Source: Terriglobia bacterium (GTDB lineage Bacteria; Acidobacteriota; Terriglobia; Bryobacterales; Bryobacteraceae). Taken from it: 64,000 bases of DNA. A program made the position numbers and the translations under genes. How positions within the stretch are numbered: the first letter of the stretch is position 1; the number at the start of each line of letters is the position of its first letter. Below, one piece after another: positions 9,498 to 18,514 of this stretch. Location of the stretch: positions 1 through 64,000 of the forward strand of contig JAIQFI010000024.1 of assembly GCA_020073345.1 (NCBI GenBank), given 5' to 3'. Under the pieces are notes generated by a model that saw only the letters and a program-made list of their open reading frames with translations, was not told where the DNA came from and did not search any database.

Positions 9498-10034
9498 TCA
9501 CCAGGCCTTCCAGATGAGCACGGCCACACCGGCCAGGAAACCCGCCAGCGCCTGATACTCCTGGTTGCGCCGATAGAGCGGCCACTGGAATCGCTTGGTT
9601 CCGGGGGCGCCGATACGCGGCCACAATCGAGGGACGCGCTGGGCATAATCCACGTATTGCGGAAACAGCGACCGCAAATGCTGTTCCTCGAGTTCCACCA
9701 CGGGAAGGTAGATCAACAGGAACACTGCGGCGAAGAGCACTCCCAGAACCCATTGACGTGATGCGAGGACAAATCCAGCGGCCACCGCCAGCGTCCCGAT
9801 GTACAGCGGATTGCGCACGTAAGCGTAGGGACCGCTCACCGCCAACGAGCGGTTCTTTTCCAGATGCCCGGCCGCCCACGCGCGCAAAGCCAGGCCTAAC
9901 GCCGATACAGGGAGACCCCAGGCCAGCGAGGTCCAAGTGGGCGCCGATAGCCACAAGAACGCGGCCACCATCACAAATCCGCCCGGCACGCGGAGCTTCG
10001 CGACCGCATCGGCGTACGGCTTCGGAAAACTCAC
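9498..10034 (-). CDS. Membrane methyltransferase of the ICMT/PEMT type
   Basis: 178 residues with four or so membrane segments. The signature GPYAYVRNPLYIGTL and the later EEQHLRSLFPQYVDYAQRVPRL are typical of isoprenylcysteine carboxyl methyltransferase and phospholipid methyltransferase families, which use S-adenosylmethionine in the membrane. The start is a GTG at 10034-10032 that overlaps the waaC stop in a GTGA arrangement, so the two are translationally coupled. Many bacterial members methylate unknown lipids; being third in an LPS-core operon suggests an envelope lipid or sugar acceptor, but this is inference. Confidence 0.75.
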   Translation of the reverse strand: MSFPKPYADAVAKLRVPGGFVMVAAFLWLSAPTWTSLAWGLPVSALGLALRAWAAGHLEKNRSLAVSGPYAYVRNPLYIGTLAVAAGFVLASRQWVLGVLFAAVFLLIYLPVVELEEQHLRSLFPQYVDYAQRVPRLWPRIGAPGTKRFQWPLYRRNQEYQALAGFLAGVAVLIWKAW

Positions 10035-10960
10035 GCGTGACACATTTCCAGCGCATCGATCACCTCGGCCGGGCTGATCGCGCGCATGCTTCCGGGGTCG
10101 GATGCGCGGCGCTTGTAGCTGGTGATCGCGGTCGAACTCCGCAAGACTTGAAGAGTCCCGCCGTAGGGCCCGTGCGAGGCCGGGTCGGTGGGTCCATAGA
10201 TCGCGACGCCGGGCTTCCCGAGCGCGGCCGCCAGATGCACGGGTCCGCTGTCCACGCCCACGATCGCCTGGGCGCGCCGCGTGGCGTCTATCAAACCCTG
10301 GATGCCGGACAGATGGACGTGCGCTCCTTCGATTCGCCCCAGGATTTCCGCGGCGTCGGGCGGGCCGTTGACCACCAGTGGCAGGTTCAAGCGCTTTGCG
10401 AGCTCGGTGTAGTGGTCCAGAGGCCACTGTTTGGACCCCCAGCCCGCGAGGGGACAGGCCAGGACGAACGGCCCCTCGGGCAGCGTTCCTTCGGGCTTCC
10501 CCGGCGGGAGCGGAAAGGTCCGCAACAGGCTGGATGCGCCCGCGGCGGCCACCAGCTCCAGGTACCGGTCGACGCGATGTACCGCGCTGGTTCGCACCGC
10601 GGATGAGTAAAACATGGCGGCGAAGCTTTCACGTGCCTGGCTGCGGGCGAGTCCGACGATCTTGTCAGCCTTCGCGGAAGCCGCGACCAGCGCGGATTGG
10701 ATCAGCCCTTGCAGATCCACGGCGAGCTCGAAGCGTTCGCGCCGCAGGAGCCGCCGGGTGGCAAGAATCTCGCGGGCCGTGCGAGTGAACGGAATGATCT
10801 CGTCGACGAACGGATTGCCTTCCAGCAACGGCGCCCAGCGCGGCTTGATGACCCAGCTCAGGCGGCTATGCGGAAAGCTATGCTTGAGGCTCGCGACCGC
10901 GGGCAGGGCATGAATCACATCGCCCATGGAGCCGAGCCGTACGACTAGGATGCGGAACAT
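10031..10960 (-). CDS. waaC: LPS heptosyltransferase I (WaaC-like, GT9)
   Basis: 309 residues, cytoplasmic face of the inner membrane. The N-terminal VVRLGSMGDVIHALPAV and the C-terminal GVDSGPVHLAAALGKPGVAIYGPTDP are characteristic of glycosyltransferase family 9 heptosyltransferases. The first motif, with MGDVIH, is that of WaaC, which adds the first heptose to Kdo of the LPS inner core. It follows waaF at 13 bases and overlaps the downstream methyltransferase by four, so the three form one operon. GT9 members can be hard to tell apart; the WaaC/WaaF assignment rests on the N-terminal motif. Confidence 0.85.
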   Translation of the reverse strand: MFRILVVRLGSMGDVIHALPAVASLKHSFPHSRLSWVIKPRWAPLLEGNPFVDEIIPFTRTAREILATRRLLRRERFELAVDLQGLIQSALVAASAKADKIVGLARSQARESFAAMFYSSAVRTSAVHRVDRYLELVAAAGASSLLRTFPLPPGKPEGTLPEGPFVLACPLAGWGSKQWPLDHYTELAKRLNLPLVVNGPPDAAEILGRIEGAHVHLSGIQGLIDATRRAQAIVGVDSGPVHLAAALGKPGVAIYGPTDPASHGPYGGTLQVLRSSTAITSYKRRASDPGSMRAISPAEVIDALEMCHA

Positions 10961-10973
10961 CGTATGCGAATCC

Positions 10974-11993
10974 CTATTTCAGCAATTCCAGCGCCGCTTC
11001 CGCTACTCGCGCCGCGCCCACGCGGGTCATGCAGCGGTGATCGATGGGGCATTCGCGCTTCAGGCAGGGGCTGCACTCGACAGTCTCGCGGACCACTTTC
11101 GCCAGGGCGCCCGTCGGGCCAGTGGCCTGATCGTCGGTCGCGCCGAAGACAGCGACGGTCGGCACTCCCAGCGCGGAGGCAATGTGCATGGCGCCGGAAT
11201 CGTTGGTCAGGTAGACGCGGCAGGCTGCGGCCAGGTCGATGAATTCGGCCAGCGACGTTTCTCCTGCGAAGTTCTTCGCCCGACCCGCGATCATCGCGGC
11301 CACGGACTCGCACAGCGGACGCTCATCCTTCGAGCCGAAAATGGCGACGCCGGCGCCGAGCTCGCCCGCCACGCGGTTGGCCGACTCCGCGAACCGCTCG
11401 GGCAGCCAGCGCTTGGCGGTGCCATAGGCCGCTCCGGGACTTACTCCAATGACGATTTCGCCCAGTCCGAACTGGCGGAACCGGTCGAGTCCCGCGGCGC
11501 GAGCGGCGGGAGCGCCTTCCAGGCGAATGAAATCGGTGGCAGGCATCTCGGCCAGTATTCCAGCCCGGCGCAGCAGTTCCAGGTAATAGAAACGTTCGTG
11601 CCTCGGGATCTCACCGGACTTCGGTACCGGAATCGCGCGCGTCAGCAGGAACCCGCGGCCGTCGCGGGCATAGCCGATCCGCTCGGGGATGCCTGCCAGG
11701 GAAGCGATCGCGGCCGCCTCGAAGGCGTTCTGCAGCAGGACTGCGGAATCGAACTGGCGCCGGCGAAGAGCGCGGGCGGCGGCCCATTTTTCACCCCAGG
11801 TGCGAGCTGTATACGGGATCAGGCTGTTACAAACGTTTTCGCGGCGATAGAGATCGGCCACCCAGGGCCTGGCGAGAATCGAGATGTGGGCCTGAGGGAA
11901 CCTCTGGCGAAGCGCCCGCAAGGCGGGGAGCGACATGACGGCGTCGCCCACCCAGTTGGTCGCGCGAACCAGTATTTTGTCAGGCACTACCAT
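10974..11993 (-). CDS. waaF: LPS heptosyltransferase II (WaaF-like, GT9)
   Basis: 339 residues. The N-terminal ILVRATNWVGDAVMSLPAL is the WaaF signature, and GVSPGAAYGTAKRWLPERFA, later YLTNDSGAMHIASALGVPTVAVFGATD, complete the GT9 nucleotide-sugar site. WaaF transfers the second L-glycero-D-manno-heptose onto the LPS core. It is the first gene of the three-gene leftward operon. About 160 bases without a gene separate it from the next leftward gene; I see no clear promoter there. The presence of both heptosyltransferases indicates a heptose-containing LPS core and therefore a true outer membrane. Confidence 0.88.
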   Translation of the reverse strand: MVVPDKILVRATNWVGDAVMSLPALRALRQRFPQAHISILARPWVADLYRRENVCNSLIPYTARTWGEKWAAARALRRRQFDSAVLLQNAFEAAAIASLAGIPERIGYARDGRGFLLTRAIPVPKSGEIPRHERFYYLELLRRAGILAEMPATDFIRLEGAPAARAAGLDRFRQFGLGEIVIGVSPGAAYGTAKRWLPERFAESANRVAGELGAGVAIFGSKDERPLCESVAAMIAGRAKNFAGETSLAEFIDLAAACRVYLTNDSGAMHIASALGVPTVAVFGATDDQATGPTGALAKVVRETVECSPCLKRECPIDHRCMTRVGAARVAEAALELLK

Positions 11994-12156
11994 CTAGTCT
12001 AGTTTGGCTCCCCCGCGAAAAGCGCAGCGACAAAACGAACCCAAGAAATCCGTGAATCCCAAAGGGAACGGGCTTCAATTCAGAGTGTAGGGTCACGTGG
12101 GATTGAACGCGGGCCGATGAAGCGCGCAAGTGGCTGAAAGAATTTCGGAAACGATT

Positions 12157-12474
12157 CTACCTTTTCAGCGAAAGCTCGAATTGGACGCCCTCTGATTTCT
12201 GCAGGGCGGAAAGGATGCTGGTGAGGTTTGTTGCCGACGGGCTGCCGTTCGGGCCGAGCATACGCATGAGACTCTTGGCCGGAATATGCGTGTGCCTTTC
12301 GAGGTTCTGAAATCCAACGGTTGCATTGACATAGTCGCGAAGTACGGCCATTCCGGTTTCAAGATCGCCGTTCATGATGCATTCGACGGCTTCGCGCAGG
12401 AGCGCCTGGCGGAAGGCGGAGTCGCGCTGCGCCCGCGCTCGGATGGGTTCCTTGAAGTCGTGAGTCAGGGGCAT
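12157..12474 (-). CDS. Orphan HigA-like helix-turn-helix regulator
   Basis: 105 residues from the preferred ATG at 12474-12472, which has CAGGAG a few bases upstream; an upstream ATG adding 11 residues is less likely. The C-terminal part (IPAKSLMRMLGPNGSPSATNLTSILSAL) matches the HTH of addiction-module antidote proteins of the HigA/HI1420 type, with the typical RMLGPNG turn. The N-terminal helices resemble relatives that read AFRQALLREAVECIMNGD. No toxin gene lies next to it on either side, so it is either an orphan antitoxin or a solitary transcription factor. It sits in a stretch of lower GC than its surroundings. Confidence 0.7.
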   Translation of the reverse strand: MPLTHDFKEPIRARAQRDSAFRQALLREAVECIMNGDLETGMAVLRDYVNATVGFQNLERHTHIPAKSLMRMLGPNGSPSATNLTSILSALQKSEGVQFELSLKR

Positions 12475-12582
12475 TACTGAGTCTCCTGTTTCTTTCGCTG
12501 TTTGCAATCAGCCCAGCACGCCTGCGCGGTCGCGGCATCGGCGGCGCTTTCTCCTTAACGCGGAATCGTGGCAAAGCCTGCG

Positions 12583-13104
12583 CTACTCGCTCTTTGGCGG
12601 GAGCGAGATTACGGATGTGCGCCACTGTCCCACTGCAGGACTTAGAAACATAGTGCCGATAACGACAACATCTACCGTACACGGCTCGTCGCTCGCCACT
12701 GAACACCAAGTACTGAAGCGGGCTGATTCACCTGGCGCTAGATTGAGAGTGGGGGCCGAATCTGACAACTTTGCAACGTTCACAGATCGACGCTTACTAG
12801 CCGTCGTGAAGCTGAACCGACCGATGCCGAGCTTCAACTCTTGGATTGTCTGGCCTTGAGTTACGGAAACCACCGCGTCATGCATTCGTAGCGTCCCTCT
12901 GGCACCTCGTTTCAGGTCGACCGCAACCGAAAGATAGTCGACACCAATCTCCGGGGACGCGGTACGCTCGAGACTGGTGCTTAGAGACACGTCGATAACG
13001 AAGAATCCTTGCATCGCCTTTACTAGGAAATATATGCCGGCTGCCATCCAGGCTCCAATTTGTGCATAATTCTTGACGATTTCGGAAATCTCCTTTGGGT
13101 CCAT
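12583..13104 (-). CDS. Unrecognised single-pass membrane protein
   Basis: 173 residues I do not recognise. A hydrophobic segment at about 17-35 is followed by a probable beta-rich domain with alternating hydrophobic residues and few charges, perhaps facing the periplasm. Codon use is visibly less GC-biased than in the flanking nfeD and waaF genes. It reads in the same direction as the HigA-like gene with a 108-base gap. Low composition and lack of a recognisable family suggest recent acquisition. Confidence 0.5.
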   Translation of the reverse strand: MDPKEISEIVKNYAQIGAWMAAGIYFLVKAMQGFFVIDVSLSTSLERTASPEIGVDYLSVAVDLKRGARGTLRMHDAVVSVTQGQTIQELKLGIGRFSFTTASKRRSVNVAKLSDSAPTLNLAPGESARFSTWCSVASDEPCTVDVVVIGTMFLSPAVGQWRTSVISLPPKSE

Positions 13105-13306
13105 ATAAGATCGCAGTCACCGGGAAGTCACTTGTGAGTATAGCGAACCGTGCTGCGTGTCTTGACCGGTGGGAACGTGTTCGCGCCTGGGCACGCCTGG
13201 ATTGCGGTGCCTCCAGAGTGATCCGAGACGAAACACGTAAGCTACCATCCGCGCGGGTCATGAACGTGGTTGACGGCGGCGGTACTGTAGTAGTGGGGTA
13301 TCCCAC

Positions 13307-14584
13307 ATGTTCAAGCGACTGTGTCTAGCCGCGATGGCCGCGAGTTCGGTGCTGGCCGCGCCGCCCAAGGTGATCGCTGTCGACATCGACGGCATGATCC
13401 ATCCCATCACGGTCGACCTGCTGGCGCACGCCCTGGACCAGGCCGCCAACCAGAACGCGGCCGCCGTTTTGCTGCGGCTGAACACACCTGGCGGTCTGCT
13501 GGACGCTACCCGCGAGATCAACGAGAAGATTGTGGCTTCGCGCGTGCCGGTGATTGCCTACGTCACTCCTAGCGGGGGGCGCGCGGCGTCCGCCGGGTTC
13601 TTCATTCTCGAAGCCTCGGACATAGCCGCGATGGCTCCGGGCACCAATACGGGAGCCTCTTCACCGGTGGCGCTTACCGGACAGATGGACGAAACCATGC
13701 GCCACAAAGTGGAAAACGACGCATCCGCGTGGCTGCGCAGCACCGTGGAAAAGCGCGGGCGCAACGTGACACTGGCCGAGACCACGATTCGCGAAGCCAG
13801 TTCGTTCACCGAAAAGGAAGCGCTCGATAAGCACCTGATCGATTTGATCGCGCCCAGCGAGCAGAAACTGTTCGAAGCCTTGGAAGGTCGCGAAATCACA
13901 CGTTTCGATGGCCGCAAGGAAGTGTTGCATTTCAGCGGCGCGGAAGTGGTCCCGTACGACCTGACGATGCGCGAGCGGATCATCAGCGCCATCGCCGATC
14001 CGAACATCGGTTTCATTCTTCTGGTGGTGGGCGCGCTCGGGCTGTATGTGGAATTCAACTCGCCGGGGCTCATCTTCGCGGGCGTCGGCGGAGGCATTTC
14101 CTTGCTGTTGGGGGCGTCCTCGCTGGCGGTGCTTCCGCTCAACTGGGTGGGAGTCTCGCTGCTGCTGCTGGGCGGAGTGCTGTTTATCTTAGAGGCGCAT
14201 TTTACGTCGCACGGAGTTCTGGGAACGGGGGCAACCGTGGCGATGGTTCTGGGCGCGCTGATGCTGGTCGACGGTCCGCCGGAGATGCGGATCCGTCTGG
14301 TGACGGCGCTGTCTGTGTCGATCCCGTTCGCGCTGATCACGATGTTCCTGCTTTCGCTGGCAGTGCGCGCACGCCGGAACAAATCCCTGATGGGCGGCGA
14401 GGGACTGCTGAACGAAATCGGCGAGGCGAGGACCACGCTCGCTCCCGCCGGGAAAGTATTTGTTCACGGCGAATACTGGGACGCCGTATCGTCGGCGCCA
14501 GTGGAACTGGGCGGGGAAGTCCGGGTAACGGCAGTTGAGGGCCTGAAGCTGCGCGTTGAGCCTCGACCGTCCCAACCGCGCTAG
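13307..14584 (+). CDS. NfeD-family membrane serine protease
   Basis: 425 residues. The signal peptide (1-18) is followed by a ClpP-like serine protease domain with Ser95 in GGRAASAGF and Lys134 in MDETMRHKVEND, the Ser-Lys dyad spacing of the Pyrococcus 1510-N/NfeD proteases. Four membrane segments come next (about 225-345) and then a C-terminal OB-fold domain (about 370-425). This is the long NfeD form, thought to work with a stomatin-like (SPFH) partner in membrane protein quality control. No stomatin gene is next to it here. The start at ATG 13307 follows a gap of about 200 bases without another gene. Confidence 0.88.
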   Translation: MFKRLCLAAMAASSVLAAPPKVIAVDIDGMIHPITVDLLAHALDQAANQNAAAVLLRLNTPGGLLDATREINEKIVASRVPVIAYVTPSGGRAASAGFFILEASDIAAMAPGTNTGASSPVALTGQMDETMRHKVENDASAWLRSTVEKRGRNVTLAETTIREASSFTEKEALDKHLIDLIAPSEQKLFEALEGREITRFDGRKEVLHFSGAEVVPYDLTMRERIISAIADPNIGFILLVVGALGLYVEFNSPGLIFAGVGGGISLLLGASSLAVLPLNWVGVSLLLLGGVLFILEAHFTSHGVLGTGATVAMVLGALMLVDGPPEMRIRLVTALSVSIPFALITMFLLSLAVRARRNKSLMGGEGLLNEIGEARTTLAPAGKVFVHGEYWDAVSSAPVELGGEVRVTAVEGLKLRVEPRPSQPR

Positions 14585-14622
14585 CTCTGTTCCTGAAGGA
14601 CATCCCAGCCGATCTGCCGAAT

Positions 14623-16029
14623 ATGGCAGTCCGTTCCGAGAACCGTCCGAAGCGGGTTCTCCAGTACCGTTTCGTGCTTTTGGCGCTGGCTATTCTCCTG
14701 GTCCTGCAGACAACCTACCTTCTAAGCCGGCTGACGAATCCGAAGGCCGGCTGGATCGTGCTGGCGATTCTTGCACTCTTGGTCACGCTGGAGTTTTCGA
14801 GGGGCCGGCAAGCACGGAAAGTTTGCTCATCCCTGGTCGGTACCGCCGAAAAAATGCTCGGCCAGGCGCCGGATGTCGAAGTACTTCAGATTTGCGACAA
14901 GGCGATTGCGATTGCCCTGAGAAGGAGAGTCTTAGCGACCGATTCCGGGGTCAGGGCGCTGCTGCTCCGCTCGGAAGCCTTGCGAAAGCTGGGCAGGCGC
15001 GACGAAGCACTTCAGTCCGCCGTCGAAGGGCTGGCGTACTTTCGCAGGCTTCGAAACGGGGGGACACAGTTGGCGACCCTCGATCAGACCGGCGTAATCT
15101 TGCTGGAAATGAACTTGGAGCGGCGTGCGATCCCGGTGCTCGAAGCGGCTGCGGCGCTGGGGCAGAGGGGCGAAAGGAATCCCCTTAAGACCGCCTTGAG
15201 GCTCGAACGGGTCGGCATAGCCTATCTGCGTGTGGGCCTGCATGCGAACTCGGTGACCGCATTCGGTCAGACCGTCGACATCCTGACCAAGGAGAAGGGT
15301 CCCGATGCGGTGATACTCGCGAGCCCGTATATCAATCTCGGCAATGGCTACAAGCGGATGCAGAAGATGGAGGACGCGGAGCGATGTTACCGCGAGGCAC
15401 TACGGCTTTACCACGCTAAGGGCAACGAGGATCCCGAGCGGGTATCGATCGCGCTGCTGAACTTGGGAGTGGTGTGCGCCGAATCGGGGCGCGAGGAAGA
15501 AGCGGAGAAATACTATCAGCAGGTGCTCCAACTGCGGATACGCGCGCTGGGCCGAAACCACTGGCGGGTTGGGAACACGTACAACAATTTGGCAGGTTGC
15601 AGACGTCGGTTGCGCGATTTCAGCGGCGCTGGGCAGTACCTTCAGCAGGCGATCGAAATCCTCGAGTCACGCCCCGAATCCTTGTGCAACGCGATCGAGT
15701 CGCTCTCGCGGCTCCGCGAAGATGAAGGCTGCTTTGAAGAGGCGCTGGCCGCGACGGCGCGGGCCCGAGAGATCCAGCAGAATCTTCCCACACCCGACTT
15801 GAGTCAAATGGCCACGCTCTACGAGCGCGAGGCGCAGCTTGCATCCCGCTGCGGAGATGAGGAGCGGTCGGAGGATTGCCGGTCAAGGGCCGCCCAGATC
15901 CGGCAAGCATTGGCGGCGGCCCGGCCTTCGGATGGGGATCTTACAAACCTACCCGAATCGCTCAAGGCCCTGGATCAGCATCTGGCGGCGTCGGTGGAGC
16001 GGGTGCGGGCGCTGCAGTCCGCGATGTGA
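14623..16029 (+). CDS. Membrane-anchored TPR-repeat protein
   Basis: 468 residues. Two hydrophobic segments near the N-terminus (about 16-36 and 43-60) anchor a long helical region built of tetratricopeptide repeats; units of the form AxxxLGxxxxA recur from about residue 100 to 400 (for example VSIALLNLGVVCAESGREEEA and VGNTYNNLAGCRRRL). The repeat type resembles Kinesin-light-chain-like TPRs. It is a scaffold for protein contacts; the partner is not apparent. It lies 38 bases after nfeD, perhaps co-transcribed, and is convergent with ndk. Confidence 0.75.
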   Translation: MAVRSENRPKRVLQYRFVLLALAILLVLQTTYLLSRLTNPKAGWIVLAILALLVTLEFSRGRQARKVCSSLVGTAEKMLGQAPDVEVLQICDKAIAIALRRRVLATDSGVRALLLRSEALRKLGRRDEALQSAVEGLAYFRRLRNGGTQLATLDQTGVILLEMNLERRAIPVLEAAAALGQRGERNPLKTALRLERVGIAYLRVGLHANSVTAFGQTVDILTKEKGPDAVILASPYINLGNGYKRMQKMEDAERCYREALRLYHAKGNEDPERVSIALLNLGVVCAESGREEEAEKYYQQVLQLRIRALGRNHWRVGNTYNNLAGCRRRLRDFSGAGQYLQQAIEILESRPESLCNAIESLSRLREDEGCFEEALAATARAREIQQNLPTPDLSQMATLYEREAQLASRCGDEERSEDCRSRAAQIRQALAAARPSDGDLTNLPESLKALDQHLAASVERVRALQSAM

Positions 16030-16030
16030 C

Positions 16031-16444
16031 TTAAAGCAGTTCCGCGGCGCTAAAGAAGAACGGAATTTCCACAGCGGCGGTTTCCGGCGCGTCCGATCCA
16101 TGCACGCAGTTGCGTTCGATGCTGGTGGCGAAACGCTTGCGAACTGTCCCCTCGGCGGCGTTAGCCGGATTGGTGGCGCCCATCGTATCCCGCCACTTCT
16201 TGATGGCGTCGGGCGCTTCCAGAACCATGACGACGACAGGACCTTCGGTCATGAACTTCACCAGTGAACCGTAGAAGGGACGCTCGCGATGGACGGCGTA
16301 GAAGTTCTCCGCCTCCAGCTGGCTCAGGCGCTTCATTTTCATTCCGGCCACGCGGAATCCGGCTTTCTGCGCGATGGCGATAATGTCGCCGGCCTGGTTC
16401 GCCGCGACGGCGTCGGGTTTGATGATTGCAAACGTGCGTTCCAT
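16031..16444 (-). CDS. ndk: Nucleoside diphosphate kinase
   Basis: 137 residues, the normal size. The N-terminal [13 protein letters not shown] and the active-site RNCVHGSD with phosphoacceptor His115 are diagnostic. It moves the gamma phosphate from ATP to other NDPs through a phosphohistidine. It is the third gene of the leftward sucC-sucD-ndk set, six bases after sucD; since bacterial succinyl-CoA synthetase forms ATP or GTP, the pairing fits nucleotide balancing. Confidence 0.97.
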   Translation of the reverse strand: MERTFAIIKPDAVAANQAGDIIAIAQKAGFRVAGMKMKRLSQLEAENFYAVHRERPFYGSLVKFMTEGPVVVMVLEAPDAIKKWRDTMGATNPANAAEGTVRKRFATSIERNCVHGSDAPETAAVEIPFFFSAAELL

Positions 16445-16450
16445 ATTCTC

Positions 16451-17320
16451 CTAAAGATGTTTCTTGATCCTTTCGCCGATCTCCGCCGGCGACGCGCACA
16501 CATCAATGCCGGCGGCCTTCATGGCCGCGATTTTGTCGGCGGCCTTTCCACTGCCGCCTGAGATGATCGCGCCGGCGTGTCCCATGCGGCGTCCCGGCGG
16601 AGCGGTCTGCCCGGCGATGAAACCGACTACCGGCTTCTTGACGTTCTTCTGGATGTAATCCGCGGCCGACTCTTCGGCGCTGCCGCCGATCTCGCCAATC
16701 ATCACGATGGCGTGGGTATCGGGATCTTCGTTGAAGAGCTTGATCGAGTCGATAAACGTGGTGCCGATGATCGGGTCGCCGCCGATGCCGATGCAAGTGG
16801 ATTGTCCGATTCCCAAGCCGGAGAGCTGGCCAACAGCTTCGTAAGTCAAGGTTCCTGATCGGGAGACGACGCCGACGTGCCCGGGTTTGTGGATATACGC
16901 CGGCATGATGCCGATCTTGCATTTGCCGGGCGAGATGACGCCGGGGCAGTTGGGGCCCACCAGCCGCGTGCTCGGGTGCTCTTTGAGATAGGACCAAGCC
17001 CGGAGCATATCCGCTTGCGGAATTCCCTCGGTGATACAGACGACCAAGGCGAGGTCCGCGTCGGCGGCTTCCATAATCGCGTCCGCGGCGAAGGCCGGCG
17101 GCACGAAAATTACGGTCGCGTTCGCACCGGTGGTCTGGACCGCTGTCGCCACGGTGTCAAACACGGGCAGATCAAGATGTTTTTGGCCGCCCTTGCCCGG
17201 GGTGACTCCTCCTACGACTTTGGTGCCGTAAGCGATGGCCTGCTGGGCATGGAACGTGCCTTCCTTACCGGTGAAGCCCTGCACCAGCAATCGCGTGTTT
17301 TCGTTGACCAGGACGCTCAT
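16451..17320 (-). CDS. sucD: Succinyl-CoA synthetase alpha subunit
   Basis: 289 residues. The CoA-binding start [15 protein letters not shown], the GGVTPGKGG loop and the phosphohistidine segment [13 protein letters not shown] identify the alpha subunit, which carries the phosphorylated histidine in the TCA-cycle conversion of succinyl-CoA to succinate. The ATG overlaps the sucC stop as ATGA, so the two subunits are translationally coupled as is usual. Confidence 0.97.
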   Translation of the reverse strand: MSVLVNENTRLLVQGFTGKEGTFHAQQAIAYGTKVVGGVTPGKGGQKHLDLPVFDTVATAVQTTGANATVIFVPPAFAADAIMEAADADLALVVCITEGIPQADMLRAWSYLKEHPSTRLVGPNCPGVISPGKCKIGIMPAYIHKPGHVGVVSRSGTLTYEAVGQLSGLGIGQSTCIGIGGDPIIGTTFIDSIKLFNEDPDTHAIVMIGEIGGSAEESAADYIQKNVKKPVVGFIAGQTAPPGRRMGHAGAIISGGSGKAADKIAAMKAAGIDVCASPAEIGERIKKHL

Positions 17321-18474
17321 TTGGCGGCTGCTACTACTTTCTCGGCTGCGTCGCGCATCCCGTCGGCGACGATTATTTTGAGTCCCGATTCGTTCAGGAT
17401 CCTTCGCCCCTGCTCGGCGTTGGTGCCTTCCATGCGGACCACGATGGGGATACTTTGCGTCATGGCGCTGGTTGCTTCCACCACGCCCTGCGCCACGATG
17501 TCGCCCCGCAGGATTCCGCAGAAGACATTGATCAGCACGGCCTTCACGGACTTGTCCGATAGCAGGATGCGGAACGCGTTGCGGATCTGCTCGACATTGG
17601 CGCCACCGCCGGCGTCCAGAAAATTCGCCGGACTGCCGCCCGCGAACTTCACGATATCCATGGTGGCCATGGCCAATCCAGCGCCGTTCACCAGGCAGGC
17701 GACGTTGCCGTCGAGCTTAATGTAGGTCAACCCGAAGCGCGAGGCTTCCACTTCCAGAGGATCTTCCTCGTTCAGATCGCGCAACTCCTGCAAATCCTTG
17801 TGGCGGAATAGAGCGTTGTCGTCTAGATTCATCTTGGCGTCGAGCGCGTAGACCTTTCCGTCCTTGGTCAGAATGAATGGATTGATCTCTGCGAGCGAAG
17901 CATCCAGCGCGTCATACGCACGAGAGAGCGCCAGCATCGCCTGCGCCGCCAGATTGGATGAAGATCCCGTAATACCGATGCCGAAGGCCAGCTTGCGAGC
18001 CTGAAACGGCGTCAGGCCGAGTCCCGGTTCCATCGATTCTTTGAGAATCCGCTCAGGCGTCTTGGCGGCGACCTCCTCGATCTCGACGCCGCCGTCGGCC
18101 GACGCCATGAAGACGTTCTTGCCGCGCGCGCGGTCGAGCACGATACCCAGGTACAGCTCGCGCTCGATCGGCAGTGTCTCTTCGATCAGCACGCGATGGA
18201 CCACCCGGCCTTCCGGACCCGTCTGATGGGTCACCAGCGTCATGCCCAGGATCTTGTTCGCGATTTCGGCAGCTTCCTCGGCGTTCTTCGCGACTTTGAC
18301 GCCGCCGCCCTTGCCGCGTCCGCCCGCGTGAATCTGCGCCTTCACCACCACGCTGCCGCCGATGCGGGACGCCGCCGCCGCGGCCTCCTTCACCGAAAGC
18401 GCGACTTCACCTCTCGGCACAGGGACTCCGTATCGTGCCAAGAGGGCCTTGGCCTGATATTCATGGATTTTCAT
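17317..18474 (-). CDS. sucC: Succinyl-CoA synthetase beta subunit (ADP-forming)
   Basis: About 385 residues. The start [20 protein letters not shown] is the standard N-terminus; I use the ATG at 18474-18472 for that reason, although the frame is open further upstream. The ATP-grasp domain ([16 protein letters not shown]) and the C-terminal ligase domain ([19 protein letters not shown]) are present. It begins the sucC-sucD-ndk operon and is divergent from trpD with only 40 bases between start codons. Confidence 0.96.
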   Translation of the reverse strand: MKIHEYQAKALLARYGVPVPRGEVALSVKEAAAAASRIGGSVVVKAQIHAGGRGKGGGVKVAKNAEEAAEIANKILGMTLVTHQTGPEGRVVHRVLIEETLPIERELYLGIVLDRARGKNVFMASADGGVEIEEVAAKTPERILKESMEPGLGLTPFQARKLAFGIGITGSSSNLAAQAMLALSRAYDALDASLAEINPFILTKDGKVYALDAKMNLDDNALFRHKDLQELRDLNEEDPLEVEASRFGLTYIKLDGNVACLVNGAGLAMATMDIVKFAGGSPANFLDAGGGANVEQIRNAFRILLSDKSVKAVLINVFCGILRGDIVAQGVVEATSAMTQSIPIVVRMEGTNAEQGRRILNESGLKIIVADGMRDAAEKVVAAAK

Positions 18475-18489
18475 TGCGATGTTACAGTG

Positions 18490-18499
18490 GAGAATTCTC
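18490..18499. promoter_or_regulatory. 10-bp palindrome in the sucC/trpD divergent gap
   Basis: GAGAATTCTC, a perfect 10-base palindrome, lies in the middle of the 40 bases that separate the sucC and trpD start codons. A TATA-like stretch, CTATAG, follows directly at 18501-18506 and could serve as -10 for either strand. A regulator or two overlapping promoters could use it, but nothing shows this directly; 10-bp palindromes also arise by chance. Confidence 0.3.
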
Positions 18500-18514
18500 A
18501 CTATAGCGCACGTC

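Noticed and set aside
12286-12480. Plus-strand open frame as a possible toxin partner of the HigA-like gene
   Set aside because: It lies antisense inside the regulator gene and shows no RelE/HigB features.
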